Shown here: positions 32,359 to 44,008 of the stretch, in pieces
How the letters are laid out: every line of letters starts with the position of its first letter
Numbering within the stretch: position 1 is the first letter of the stretch
From: Sambucus nigra
Taxonomy: Eukaryota; Streptophyta; Magnoliopsida; Dipsacales; Adoxaceae
Length of the DNA: 64,000 nt
NCBI GenBank assembly: GCA_949130495.1
Contig: OX422221.1
Location: 155,861,241 to 155,925,240, forward strand
Direction: 5' to 3'
Translations under genes and position numbers: made by a program
The notes under the pieces: generated by a model
What the model saw: only the letters and a program-made list of their open reading frames with translations
Told to the model about the DNA's origin: nothing
Databases searched by the model: none

Positions 32359-34873
32359 TTTAAAAGAAAAAAATTTCAGGATATATTTTTTTTCATTGCT
32401 TGAAACGCTCCTCTAATCAAAGTCCTCAAATTACCTACAAAATATAACAATCTAAAGTGTAGAGGTAAGTAAGAGTATCAATCCACATCAAGGGGGTAAG
32501 CTAGAGAAAAACTCAATTGTAATTCACTTTTATTTTCTTTTTTGTGCTTTTTCACTTTTTCTATTTTTTTATGTTTTTTAAATATTAAAACAATTTTGTA
32601 AGGTGAGGTGTGAAATAACAGTAAACTAAATGAAAGATCAAATGACAAACTAAAAAGTGACTAAAATGAAAAATAAAGTCTAACATTAAAATATGAGATA
32701 AATGAGGTAGATAAATGTGAGAACAATCAAGAGTGGGATTACAATACAAATTTTAGCTATTCTAACTAATTAATTTAATTAATTGAGTTGTCCCAAATTA
32801 ATATCAAAATTACAAATCAAGTCTCGTTGCAAATGTAATTTTAATAGTAATATTTTACACTCCTTTTAATTAATCACCCGCTAGGATCGATCAATTAAAA
32901 TTTATATAAATCTTAGAAAATAGATTTAGAGTTGAAATTCAAGTTATAATACCCCACTTAAGAAACCCATATCTCAAGTTCGAATCTAAAATTGGTATTA
33001 TAACTAGAATTTCGATTTTCTCTCGAAAATCATTTACCCTCTCTCAAGGCGTAAATTTAAGTGTGGTAGATCAAAATTAACATTTAAAGGGAATTTTGAA
33101 TTAATTAAACTAATTAAACTAAAATAACATCAAATAAGGATTTCCCCCACCCCTTGGAAGGGAATTTAGCCTAACATGGTATGAAATTTGACAAATTAAA
33201 AATCAAACGCATAAAATAATTGAGAAGAGAAAAGAACTATCAAACCCAATCTCTTGATGCTTAATTGAACTTCAATCCATGAGTTAATATCAACATCCCT
33301 CAATTTGAATGATCCAAACAAAATTACATTAAATATTTCACTAAAATTAATTCTCACAACAATTTATTATTCCCTCACTATATAAAAATTAAAATAAAAA
33401 TTCTAATCTGAAAACCTACACTAAAATGGTATTTCTCTCTCTATAAGAATTGATCTTCTTTCAAATGGGGTCTTCATCTTCTTTTAATATTAGGTATGGA
33501 GGATTGGGGTAATTTGGGTAGGTTTAATATGCATGGAAATGGGGTGTGTACACATGAGGTAAGAGAGCTATGAGGTCTTGTGGGTGAGGGGATTGGAATA
33601 AAACAAATAAGAATTAGTTAAGGGTTATTTTTGGAAATGTTTTAAAGTTGGTCGTTGGGGGGCATTTTGGGTAAAAGGAGATAAGTGTGTTGCATGGCAT
33701 GTGGGGTTAACGAGGTTTTATTTTTTTTTTGTTTTGGATTTGGTTGGTTGTTTGGAAGATGGAAGATGTCGTGGGTTTCATTCAAATCTCTTTGAAGGGG
33801 GTTGGAACTGGGTCTAAGGGATTTGAACTCGGGTAAGGAGTGATAAGGGTGGATAGAGTTTGGAGGATTCCGGGTTGCGAGCAGGGTGAGTCGGAGAGGT
33901 TCTGAGTATAGCACCGGAGCAGGTGGGCTGGGAATCAGCAGGGGGGTATCTCCAGCAGGTTCGGTGTAGTTGCGGGTTGGGGAGGGGGTCCAGGTTGTTG
34001 GTCCGTGTTGCAGGTCCATGGGCATCCGATGCGGGTTGTGACTCGTCGGCTCCGGGGATGGTGCCTAAAGGAAGGTGGGTTAGGGTGTATGGATTTGGGA
34101 TGGTAGATGGTGGTGGAGTTTGGTTTGATTGTTAATGGAGGAGAGAGAAAGTTGTGGGAGGTTGAAGATGAAGAGGAGGGATAAAGTGAGGGCGAGTGTA
34201 GGGTAATTGGTGTGTGAATGGTGTGTATAGAGGTGTAGGGTGGTAGGATATGGGTGAGTTTAAGTGTGGGTTGTGAGGGGTTGTGTGTCTGTTTAACTCA
34301 CGACCCCTCAATAATTAAACTAAAACCAAAAAAAATAAAAATAAAAAATTAACTAAACTAAAAAAGTAAAAATAAAAATAAAACTTAACCAAAATAAAAA
34401 TGGCACGACACGACACACTATACAAACTCTAAACATAACTAAAATAAAAACTATAAAAATAAAAACTAATAAACTAAATGAAATGAAAATAGAATAACTA
34501 AAAAAAATAAGAAAATAAAAGAACTAATGCACGACGCGCTAAAAAATACAAAAACCCTAAAAATATATACATGACTCAATAAAATAATAAAATAATAAAA
34601 TAAACCGCAAAAAATAAAATGACAAAAGTAAAATAAAATCGGACAAATTAAACAAACACGGTTCAGGACATGTTTAGGGTAGGCTAGGGAACAGTACAAG
34701 GGTAATTAGCTCCATTCAAAGCGCATTTGCCTCGATATATAGCTTTTGACACCGCAAACGGATGTTTGACCTATAAGATAAATATTTAAGCACACATGAC
34801 CCAAATTGCTGAGAATTAGCAACTAAAGTACATCTATTCGGGATATAAAATGTACTATTTTGCGTCCTTATCA
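32359..34873 (-). repeat. 5' LTR of element B
   Basis: Direct repeat of 9945-12506. On the minus strand it starts TGATAAGGACGCAAAATAG. The inner edge has lost the canonical CA. Small deletions distinguish the copies, for example the CAAAACTCTAGAAAATAG-type segment near 10460 is absent near 32850. Confidence 0.82.
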
Positions 34874-34878
34874 GTTGG
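34874..34878. other. Target-site duplication of B, right copy (gttgg)
   Basis: Four of five bases match 9940-9944. Confidence 0.5.
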
Positions 34879-35587
34879 TTGCAGATCACCCCTCACCACT
34901 CTGGGGTTGCTCTTAAGGCACCACCTCATTTGTCTTGGATCCAGTGTGATGGCACCCTCTCACTATCTTTGGGTATGAAATTTATTCCCCTTATAATCTG
35001 GGCTTCGGGTTGCTCGCAGAGAACCCATTCTCTATTGTGGGGTTGCTTCTAGAACACCCTCTCTTTTGACTTGTGTGCATTTGAATGGCCCCACCACCTG
35101 CTTCGCACCCACTTCTCTTGGCGATCACTTTCTTGTCACCCACTAGCTTGTACCCACTCTCTTGGAACCCACTCGTATACAAGTATATATTTTTGTTAGA
35201 TCAAGGGATACCCATCTACAAGTTTAATATAATTTCTTAAAACAAAAACATAATAAAAATACCATGGGACACTAAACTAACAACTCCACTGATATCTCTA
35301 ATGGGAATGATAAGAAGTTGACTTGGGAATGTCGGTAGTGCCTGATGTGGAGCCGTCAAACATCTATTACGACAAATCATGCTCTATCCATGTCTCATTC
35401 AGATGAATACGCATTGCGAATAACTCCTGCATCATCTACCTCAGTTAGGCGTGCATAAATTGTAATTTGTAATACCAATCCTACGCATATTTGTATAACA
35501 CGTCTCTCAGGATCTTCGCACGCAAGACGTAATAACACAAGTGGATCAAGAAGTCATCCTTCGTGAATGAAACAAGTTAATACATAG
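34879..35587. other. Unassigned DNA between elements B and F
   Basis: Holds two diverged words around GGGGTTGCTCTTAAGGCACC (34913) and GGGGTTGCTTCTAGAACACC (35039). The minus strand of 35470-35560 gives a short open stretch (FLIHLCYYVLRAKILRDV) with no family I recognise. No gene called. Confidence 0.35.
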
Positions 35588-36010
35588 TGTGGGGGCTTAT
35601 TTATTATATCCCAAAAGTGCATCCGACCATCCCATTGTTCACAGTAGACTGCCCGACCCAAGCCAGTTATTTATTTAGACACGTGCATTTAACATGTATG
35701 TAAGGAGACATACTTAAATTGGTTACCAAAAATCTCGAAGGAGATGTTAAAGGAAACAATGAGTTATCAATAAACTAATTTAGTTACTTGTACAACTTAA
35801 TCACTTATTTTCTACACTACAAATTATAAACCCTATCCCGGGGCAATGGGATGTAGCCTCGATTATTGAGAGACACCAATAAGAACTTAATAACCTGTTC
35901 ATGGATGTAGGCAAGTTATCAAACCATGTATATTTTTTTTGTGTGGCTATTTACTTTCATCTCTATATTGTTATTTATATGTTTTTATTGAGATAATTCT
36001 TGCACTCACA
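35588..36010 (+). repeat. 5' LTR of element F
   Basis: Matches 61059-61492 throughout, for example at TATCCCGGGGCAATGGGATG (35833 and 61311) and GAGATAATTCTTGCAC near the end. It contains the R/U5 stem-loop motif at 35900-35928, CATGG ... CCATG. Confidence 0.85.
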
Positions 36011-36011
36011 A

Positions 36012-36030
36012 ATGGCGTAGTCTACGGTAA
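36012..36030 (+). other. Decayed primer-binding site of element F
   Basis: ATGGCGTAGTCTACGGTAA lies right after the LTR and resembles the D/E type (TTGGTGCCATCTGTGGGAA) at about 12 of 19 positions. Confidence 0.4.
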
Positions 36031-36263
36031 ATAATTATTTTTCATACGAAAGCAGTTGCTAACTAAAATCTCATGATATCTCACCATAGGAACAATATTC
36101 CTCAGGTTAGCGACGTACAGGAGGTTAGAGATTCCTCAAAAATCAAATCCCAGGTTTTTCCAAGAAAGGAAACCTTCGAAAGAAAGTCAGGGGCCACCTA
36201 GGTCTACCCATATCTCTAGTCTGGTCTAAGCTTATGAAGGTAGGTTTCGAGAACACGAGGAAG
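36031..36263 (+). other. Leader of element F
   Basis: Short F sequence between PBS and the Tekay-like LTR. No domain. Confidence 0.4.
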
Positions 36264-39034
36264 TGTAATACCCCGCATTTTTGATTGAATTGAAATTGAA
36301 AAAAAAAAAACTATATCAGTATATATATTTGAAATGTTTGGAAATAAAACTATGCCAGTATATATATCTGAAATGTTTGGAAATGAAAATTTAAAATGAA
36401 TTCATTGATATACGGATGTGCGACTTAAATATTAGAAGCGAATTAACGCGTAAAAGAATCGAGAGGGTTAAATTTAGGGCAATGAAATTTTTATAAATAA
36501 ACTAACCCTAGGTATAAATAGAAAAGAAGAGAAGAAGTCTTCATTTTATCATTTCACAAAGGGGGATAGGGTTTGGTTGAGAGAGAGAGAGAGAGAGTAA
36601 GAAGGGAAGAAAGCTAAGAGGATTTCAAGAGCATTTCAAGAAGATTCAACTTCTCCATACAACCTAAGGCAAGTTAATAACCTATATGTGTATATTATGT
36701 ATCTATAATGAAATTTCACATGAACATGTATTTGGATCCCTAAATTAATATGATGTTGATGTTAAAAATGATATGAATTGTATTAGGATCACCCTTCATG
36801 TAGATTCAAACAAAATAACATCATTATAGGGATTAAATTGTTGAATAATCTCTTGAATTTTAGAAATCTATGAAATTATGTAAATCGTCATATTAAAAAC
36901 TGTTTTGAGCTGTTTTGGTTTCGAAAATGGATGTTTCGTTTGCGCTGACTGTTAGAAAATCCTATTCTGAACAACTTTGTAGTTTTACGTTTTTCCGAAA
37001 ATGGATCGGGAAAGTATTAAATCGGCGTTTTAAAATTCTGCGTAGAAAGTTGTCGTGAACAGGGACGAACTGTATATGTTAGTTTCGGGTCTGTTTAAGT
37101 AGGCCACGATAGCATCCTCTTGTGTCCTTGTATAAATTCACGTTCCGAACAACTTTGTAGTTTTACGTTTTTCCGAAAATGGATCGGGAAAGTATTAAAT
37201 CCGCGTTTTAAAATTCTGCGCAGAAAGTTGTCGTGAACAGGGCCGAACTGTATATGTTAGTTTCGGGTCTGTTTAAGTAGGCCACGATAGCGTCCTTGTG
37301 TATCCTTGTAGAAATTCACATTCTGAACAACTTTGTAGTTTTAAGTTTTTCCAAAAACGGATCGAAAAAGCCTCAAATCGTCATTTTAAAATTCTACGCA
37401 GAAAGTTGTCGTGAATAGGTCTAAACTGTATATGTTAGTTTCAGGTCTATTTTAAGCAGGCTACGATAGCGTGCTCGCGTTTCCTAGTAGAAATTCACGT
37501 TTCAAAAAACTTTGTAGTTTTAAGTTTTCGAAAAACGGATCGAAAAAGCCTCAAATCAGCGTTTTAAAATTCTGGGCAGAAAGTTGTCGAAAATAGGGGA
37601 GAATATTATATGTTAGTTTTGGGTGTGTTTTATGCAGGCTATGGAAACGTGCTCGTGTGCCCTTATAGAAAAACACGTTTCGAACAACTTTGTAGTTTTA
37701 AATTTTTCAAAAAAAGGATCGGAAGAGCCTCGAATCTGCATTTTAAATTCTGGGCAACATGTTGTTGAACTAAGAGTGATAATGTTCTTCATGTTGTTAG
37801 TAAGGTAATTGTGGTGTTGTGACTAATGTCCTAACTTGATCACATACTTATGGTTATTAGGGATATATAACCTTGAAATGATTTGATGTTGAATTAGTAA
37901 ATTAATGATGTAAATTATGTTATATTATAAATAATGACTATTGTATAACTCGAGTAAGAGACTTGACACGATTGTATATATACATAAGCGTGAAATTGTT
38001 TTACATGTATATTGTTGAGTATACACTATACTAGTCCTCCGGTCGACGTAGGCACATGTTGAATGAGATTTTTTGTGATTGATCCGGTTATGTTCCGCTC
38101 GAGTGTCGTGTCGCAGATAAACCACCGGAACCGGACACATGGTTGTAATGGGGGTCGAATAGAAAGACCTTGAAACGGCATGTGATTTAGGACTTAGTAC
38201 GATTGACCTTGTCACATAATATTGGGGAGTATTCATGTGCAGGCCTAGTGTTATGACTTGTTCCGCCAGGTAATGATAGTGCCCCGATATGACTTGTTCC
38301 GTGAGATATTATGCTTGTGTCTTAAAATAATATCCTGAATCGATGCATTTGATATTATACTTGAAGGAAATATTTTGATACGTTAAATACTGAAATGAGA
38401 TTAATAATGATTAATCATGATACGATATGAGACTACACGTTACTCCAGTGTGGGTTGGGTAGTCACGACATAGGAACATTGGTTGGGTAATTGAACAACT
38501 TAATTACTGGAGACGAGTAATGACTAGTGTGCTTTCATTATAAGTACATCATATAATCTTATATCTTGTTTTCTTGCTTTGACGTTCATCTATCTTGCTT
38601 CTTGCTCCTCTCCTATATATATAATATATGACAGGTCCTCGTCCCGATGGACAATAGACAATGGAGCTTGATGAGATCATATCAATCTTAGGATTCCTGT
38701 AGCTGTGGAGTTATTCTATTTTAATTTATGTCGCTTATTTCCCTTTTCTTGAGGGTGGCATCAGAGAATAATATCACGTTGTTTATACTTGGTATTTAAG
38801 AGAATTTTTGTATTATTCTTTCCCGTTTTGTGTTGGGCCTCATGTATTGGCATTTTATATTTTCAGTTTGAGATTACTGATGGATTATTGAAGTTAATAG
38901 TTATGAGTTGGTTCACTTGTTATAGTTGTTATTATATGATTTGGTTACACATATGAGAGTGTACATGTTTACTTTACTGTATTTATTTAAATTTTATTTC
39001 TAATGCCAAGATATTGACGCTCCGCTTTAATTTA
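36264..39034 (+). repeat. Tekay/Del-like LTR inside F, 3' end lost
   Basis: Starts TGTAATACCCCGCATTTTTG, the family terminus also seen at the solo LTR in B but in the opposite orientation, and runs to TTTAATTTAATTGGG. The expected GGGTGTGACA-type end is missing and no TSD is visible, so the right edge is uncertain. It contains an AACCTAAGGCAAGTTAATAA stretch like the leader of related LTRs. The body differs from the solo LTR, so it is another family. Confidence 0.65.
36965..37800 (+). repeat. Tandem repeat of about 178 bp, nearly five copies
   Basis: The word AACAACTTTGTAGTTTTA recurs near 36974, 37149, 37326, 37506 (changed start) and 37684, 175-180 bp apart. Each unit then carries AATGGATCGGGAAAG-type sequence, AAAATTCTG and GTATATGTTAGTTT. 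The first two copies are nearly identical and later ones more diverged. Confidence 0.88.
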
Positions 39035-39600
39035 ATTGGGCATATCTAACCGAATTAGATATAAAAAGCAGGGTTCTCATTGGAAGCAACATGCCTTTAG
39101 GTGGAAGAGAATGCTCGCCTGCAAAGGCGGATCGAATGTATGGAGAGGGATTTCTATAGAGATACCAGGAAGCGTAGTGAGTGGACTTCTAGTCATCAGA
39201 CGAGAAACACTCCTAATTGAGGGAGGATCTCTAGGAATGACCAAGATAGATCAGAACAAGACAGGTTGAAGCATGATCGATCAGAGCATGTCCAATTAGA
39301 GAGGCACTACATAAGCAATGATGATTAGGATGAGAACATCAGAAGTTTGGTCTGTAGAGAGACAGACCAAAATCTAGCCCATCGAGGATCCCTATTTACT
39401 AGGGAGCTAGTCTGAAAAGCTCCACACCTAGATAAAATCCTCTTTCTTAAGGGCGATTGAAGAAGAGGAACCCCAAAAGAAGTTTTCCAAAAACCTAGTT
39501 CAATATCTACAATAGGAAGACAAATCCAATATGCCATCTTGGGTTGTATACGCATGCAAAGACCCTGTAGAGACACAATGACGCTTTGATGTGTTAAATC
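39035..39600 (+). pseudogene. Gag fragment (probably of F)
   Basis: The plus-strand frame from about 39101 reads EENARLQRRIECMERDFYRD, then TSSHQTRNTPN, and a run of D/R/S/H-rich sequence. Such leucine/arginine heptads followed by an R/D-rich linker stand before the capsid core in Tat Gag proteins. A stop follows near 39220. The capsid core itself was not found, perhaps displaced or lost with the C insertion. Assignment to F is by orientation and place. Confidence 0.4.
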
Positions 39601-41090
39601 TTCCTTTCTAGTCTACAAGACGTGGCACATAATCTAATAACCAGGATTTTCAAAATCGACCCTAAAAACCTACAGTCACTATTTAAATCCTTATAAATTA
39701 TTCAAATTCAAAAGTCATCCAAGAAGAAAGAAACTATACTTGATGTTGTACAATGTTACTGAATTGACCTAGACCACTTAAGCTTCAATAATTACAAAAC
39801 AGCCCCCTGAAAACTTCAAGGTAATATAACTTGACTTATATTTCACTCCTAAACCTCAACATTATATCAAATTAATCCTTTAGACTTCAACTAATATAAA
39901 ATCATAATTTCAGGCCTTGAAATTTTCTAAAATTATAAAAGTATCCCTATACTTTAAGAAAAGTGTACTTTTGAGGCTATAAGTGTAATTACAAGACCAA
40001 CCAAGGACTAAACACCAAATATTTGTTAATTTCTTAAAATTTCCTGTCAATTAAGCCCCCACCTAAGGAAAAATATCCAACAATCACATGTGTACACCAT
40101 ACCATGCACACATGTTATGAACGAAATCCTAGGTTGACAACTCTACCATAGCAGTTCAAATCCACCTCTTTCTTCCACTAATGAACAACCCTCCTAGTGT
40201 AAAATAAATTCTCCATGAAAACCTAAGTAAAAAAATCATTCAAACAGAAGTTCCAGAACTTGAAATTTTCACTCTAAACTAGTATTGTATGATTTTATGT
40301 ACTATATTCAGTTCTTTATATTTCAATCATTTTCTTTATAGTTATAATGTTAGAATAGATCAAAATAGTATGAAATATTACGTAGAAACCAAGATCTAGG
40401 TGAAGAATGTAAAGTTTTCACTATTAAAGCATGAGATTCAGTGGTGAACTTCCAAATATAATTCAAGATTCATGTTTAAAGATTGAAACATATTCATTAA
40501 AACCTCAAATGTGATGATCCAAATCCATGAAAGGTCCTATTAAGCTAGAATCGATTAATGGTATGTTTTGAACCAAAAAAAAATGAAATTTTCCATTTAG
40601 AAACCATCTAAACCTCTGAAATCAAAATCAAACTACTCCTACACATTGTAGAAAACAAATCATGTTCATAAGAATCCTTACCATGTCCTTAATATGCACA
40701 AATGTCAAGTTAAAATTTCAGGAAAAAAATACAGTTATGGAACTTGAGATATGTTTCGTCTTGATCAACAAAACATACATATTCGAATTCCTTACGAAAA
40801 ATTAGGTTGACTATGTTTATAAATCATCTCCAATGGTTAAGAAAGGAAGGAGTTATTCAAGGAGAAAAAATCAGAAACCCTAAACTCAACTGTCGAGGGG
40901 AAGAAGATGAACTTTTTGACCAAAAATATTAACCAAGCGCGTGAGAGGATATGGCCAATCCAAATATTCTTATTTTTTTTCAATATTTTTATTTTATTTT
41001 TCTGGTTAAAATTTTATAAGGTAAGACCATGTTTCGATTAAACAAGCCTTAAAATGAGGTTTTGATTTAAGAATATTTTTCCAAAATTGT
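39601..41090. other. Unassigned AT-rich DNA, perhaps upstream part of LTR C
   Basis: No coding domain on either strand. It borders the C LTR homology, which starts at about 41100. It may be the first part of that LTR, which in the right-hand copy has been removed. Confidence 0.35.
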
Positions 41091-41099
41091 GAACTGACT

Positions 41100-42445
41100 T
41101 CTCCTGACTTTTACAACTTATGAATTTGATCTCCAAACTTTGTATATGAATGCTTCAACATATCATAAGACGAAAAGTTTGTTGCACCAAAGTTCAAAAA
41201 TAACCTTAAGTCTAGTATTTTAAAGTCCCAAAATATTTACAATTAAATCGTCGAAACTTGAAAAGATGCAATTTTGGTACAAACTGATGACCTAATCCCA
41301 AATACTTACATACCCAAACATTGTATAAGGAAAATAAAGTACTAGTTCTTCCCGATATCCTCTTGTTATATATAAAGTTGATCGATATATTGAGTAAGTA
41401 TGATTTTCCTAAATTTTCAATGGTACTACTATTGATATCACTATGCGATAGCTCCTATTTACTTAAAGTATCTACATTTTTCCATACTGTCATACTAGAT
41501 ATTTAATTATATATCATCGGGGTTTGAATTTGATCATCGATATTTGAATTTGACCATGGATCAATTATAACCATTCTCACCTAATAACGGGTGTCATGTT
41601 CCTTATTGATTCAGTTTACCTCTGCAACTTTTTGACATTATATTACAAGCACTAGTATTAAGTAGGAAGTAGACTAGAGTTTATCCCACAAAACTTGCAA
41701 CTTGGCACAAAGGTCTCAAATGATTGAGAGCCTGGATTTATTACTACATACGTGTGAGTGTCACTTTAATTGTCTGCCGTTGGTTACTTTTCCCCAAAAG
41801 TTTTGCGTTGATTATTATTATCACTTGGTCTTACTGATAGCTTAATTACTTCAATGACCCTTAGTGAACTGGTAACTATGGGATTAGTAGTTCAAGAATC
41901 ATTGACTTTATCTGCATGATCCTTAATGAACTTGTAACAAATGTTATCTTCTTAATGAACTAGTAAGTATGGGATTATTTTTTCAAAAACTTTAATCTTC
42001 TTTATCAACTATTAAGTATAGGATTATCGGTTTTATTTCTTTAGCATTGCTAAACACTGATTCATTATACACTCTAACTCTCATCTATACATAAATTTGT
42101 TATAGAACTGGTAGAACCTTCTTAGCATATTTATTTTACTTCCTTTTTCCTCCAGTTGCACTTGGAGAAAGAGGATAATATCTCTTCCCTATTAGAGACA
42201 GATACCATTCAACTATTTTTGTATGTGACTATGTGGGTAGTGAATACGCCAAATGGGAGCAAGGAGTGGCGCTTTTTGATTTTGTGCTTTTAGTTTGCAC
42301 TAACAAAATGTAAATCAACCATGCAGTGGTACAAACCTATGTAAACTACTTTAATGATGAATAAGTTATGGTATTACCCCTTAACTTTAATTCATTTCTT
42401 TATGTTTACTTCTTGTTAATTTATACCCAAAAGTAGGGTGTGACA
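41100..42445 (+). repeat. 5' LTR (or its 3' portion) of element C
   Basis: Matches 48645-49935, for example at AACCTAATCCCAAATACTTACATACCC-type sequence (41290 and 48813) and at the repeated GAACTGGTAA words (41867-42010). It ends GTAGGGTGTGACA, directly before a tRNA-Met PBS. Start unknown. Confidence 0.75.
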
Positions 42446-42448
42446 AGT

Positions 42449-42460
42449 TGGTATCAGAGC
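42449..42460 (+). other. Primer-binding site of C (tRNA-iMet)
   Basis: TGGTATCAGAGC, the standard initiator-methionine tRNA site of plant retrotransposons, starts three bases after the LTR end. Confidence 0.88.
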
Positions 42461-42590
42461 ATGTTTTAAATATAAACATATCATCGGGTTTGCATTTTGT
42501 GTGGGGAAATAAATAAGATATTACTTATTTTCTTTTTTTTTTCATAACTTATTTTATTACTATTATTATATAGTAACTCCATTTTGCAGC

Positions 42591-43021
42591 ATGGATACGT
42601 GGGACACGTTCGTATTCAATATAGACATTGAACAAATAATTGCTGGGAAACCAGAGTTAGAGAGAAGGCATTAGCAAAATTATGAGAGATGATTCATGAA
42701 GTCGAGGAGGACTGCATATTTACGAGTAGTGATGTTAAAATACTAGGGCTCACAAATAGAGCTCTGGTCAATATGAAAGTCATCAGGAAGGTTGTTGATT
42801 GTATGAATAATTCGGTAATTTTTTAAGAAGCCACAAATCTTACACTTGTAGATAATCCACCGAATTCACCTATGTACCCCGAGGACACATCAAATGGTGA
42901 ATTACATTGTGATTACTCTCCTGGTAGTACTAATGACTCAACTAATGGTTTGGATCAGAGAGATTATTTAGTCAGTCCAGAGTCTAGTTTTAGTGATAAA
43001 GTCGTTATCCCTACTTATTGA
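42591..43021 (+). pseudogene. Unknown acidic ORF remnant of element C
   Basis: Starts with the ATG at 42591 (MDTWDTFVFNIDIEQIIAG), preceded by a pyrimidine run and TTTTGCAG that could be a splice acceptor. A stop appears after 23 codons. Another frame continues with IHEVEEDCIFTSSDVKILGL and then an Asp/Ser/Asn-rich part (NPPNSPMYPEDTSNGE) up to a stop at about 43019. I do not recognise it as a standard Gag; no zinc knuckle or capsid core is seen. It may be the start of a diverged Gag or of a non-autonomous element. Confidence 0.4.
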
Positions 43022-43932
43022 TCCAAAGTCAAAAGTTGTATTCTACTATAGATACGTATAATAAAGTATTATTGATAGTGTACGATACTAAAACATAGGA
43101 GATGAACTAACTACAATAGTTGCACTAATCAAGTAATAGTTTGTGATACATAACTGCAATTTATCATATAACTTATCATGTGTAATATAATAGGCTGGGG
43201 GAATATCTTTATTTATGATTCTTATTATTAGAACTGTTTTATTATAATTTAGGATGGTTAGTACTCTAATTCCCTACATTTGAACTGAAACTGAACATAC
43301 TCAAATTGAAGGAATGATGTGATATCTTCAGTAACTTAGTTCTTTAGACTAACAATAATAAATAACTCATTCTAATCGAGTGGACATTTCAGAAGAAATT
43401 CGTAGAATGAATTCCCTTAAAGAATTTTTGAGACAACAATGTTGATACCAAAGATTATCCATCTACGTGGACCAATTAGAAATGGAAACTTGTCACCTTA
43501 TGTGGAAATAGTCTTAGTCAGAAGCCACCATATTAGTCCTGAAGATAGTTTCTCGGTAGGCATGCCGACCAACATGAAGAATGCAGATCATCAAAGTAGA
43601 TAAATAATCACCACTTGGGAAATAGCTAAGGGTACTTCCACACGTGGTTTAGATTATCAACCATCACATTCATTATGTACATGTATAAATGCTTTAATAC
43701 ATAAAGGTATTACAACCCCTGATATTCCTTTGAAAAACGGCAAGATAGAACGGATTATAAGTTATTCTTAGTGCATAAAGAGTAGCAAGCTTTCTGTAAT
43801 CACTAAAATTAATAAAATCACAGTGGACGTAGGATTTTCTTTTCATCCGAACCACTTCAAAAACTATTTGTCCCTTATGTGTTTATTTTATCACAGAGAT
43901 TAAAAAATTAGATTTAGTCCATTTTTCTGACA
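43022..43932 (+). repeat. 5' LTR region of element D
   Basis: Lies before a Tat-type PBS. It holds the R/U5 stem-loop motif at 43822-43856 (AGTGG-ACGTAGG ... CGAACCACT). Left edge not fixed because the 3' LTR of D is absent. A possible TATA box is GTATAAATGC near 43684. Confidence 0.55.
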
Positions 43933-43940
43933 TTAGTAGA

Positions 43941-43960
43941 TTGGTATCGTCTGTGGGAAC
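43941..43960 (+). other. Primer-binding site of D
   Basis: TTGGTATCGTCTGTGGGAAC, same type as element E (TTTGGTGCCATCTGTGGGAAC). Confidence 0.65.
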
Positions 43961-44008
43961 ATGTGTTTATTACCGTTCTCTGTCTTATATGTCTTTGTTC
44001 AAGGGGAA

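Larger units (their letters stand above)
9945..34873 (-). mobile_element. Element B: large Athila-like LTR element lacking RT (LARD-like)
   Basis: Two direct repeats of about 2.5 kb (9945-12506 and 32359-34873) bound this minus-strand element. A tRNA-Asp-type PBS sits inside the right LTR, a GTTTGGGGGTGGTG polypurine tract sits inside the left LTR, and a 5-bp near-match duplication flanks it. Without the nested element E and the solo LTR, B is about 10.0 kb. Its only coding remnant is a proline- and tyrosine-rich ORF; no protease, RT, RNase H or integrase pattern was found. This fits a non-autonomous large retrotransposon derivative that would depend on proteins of an Athila-type partner (inference). 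Confidence 0.75.
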
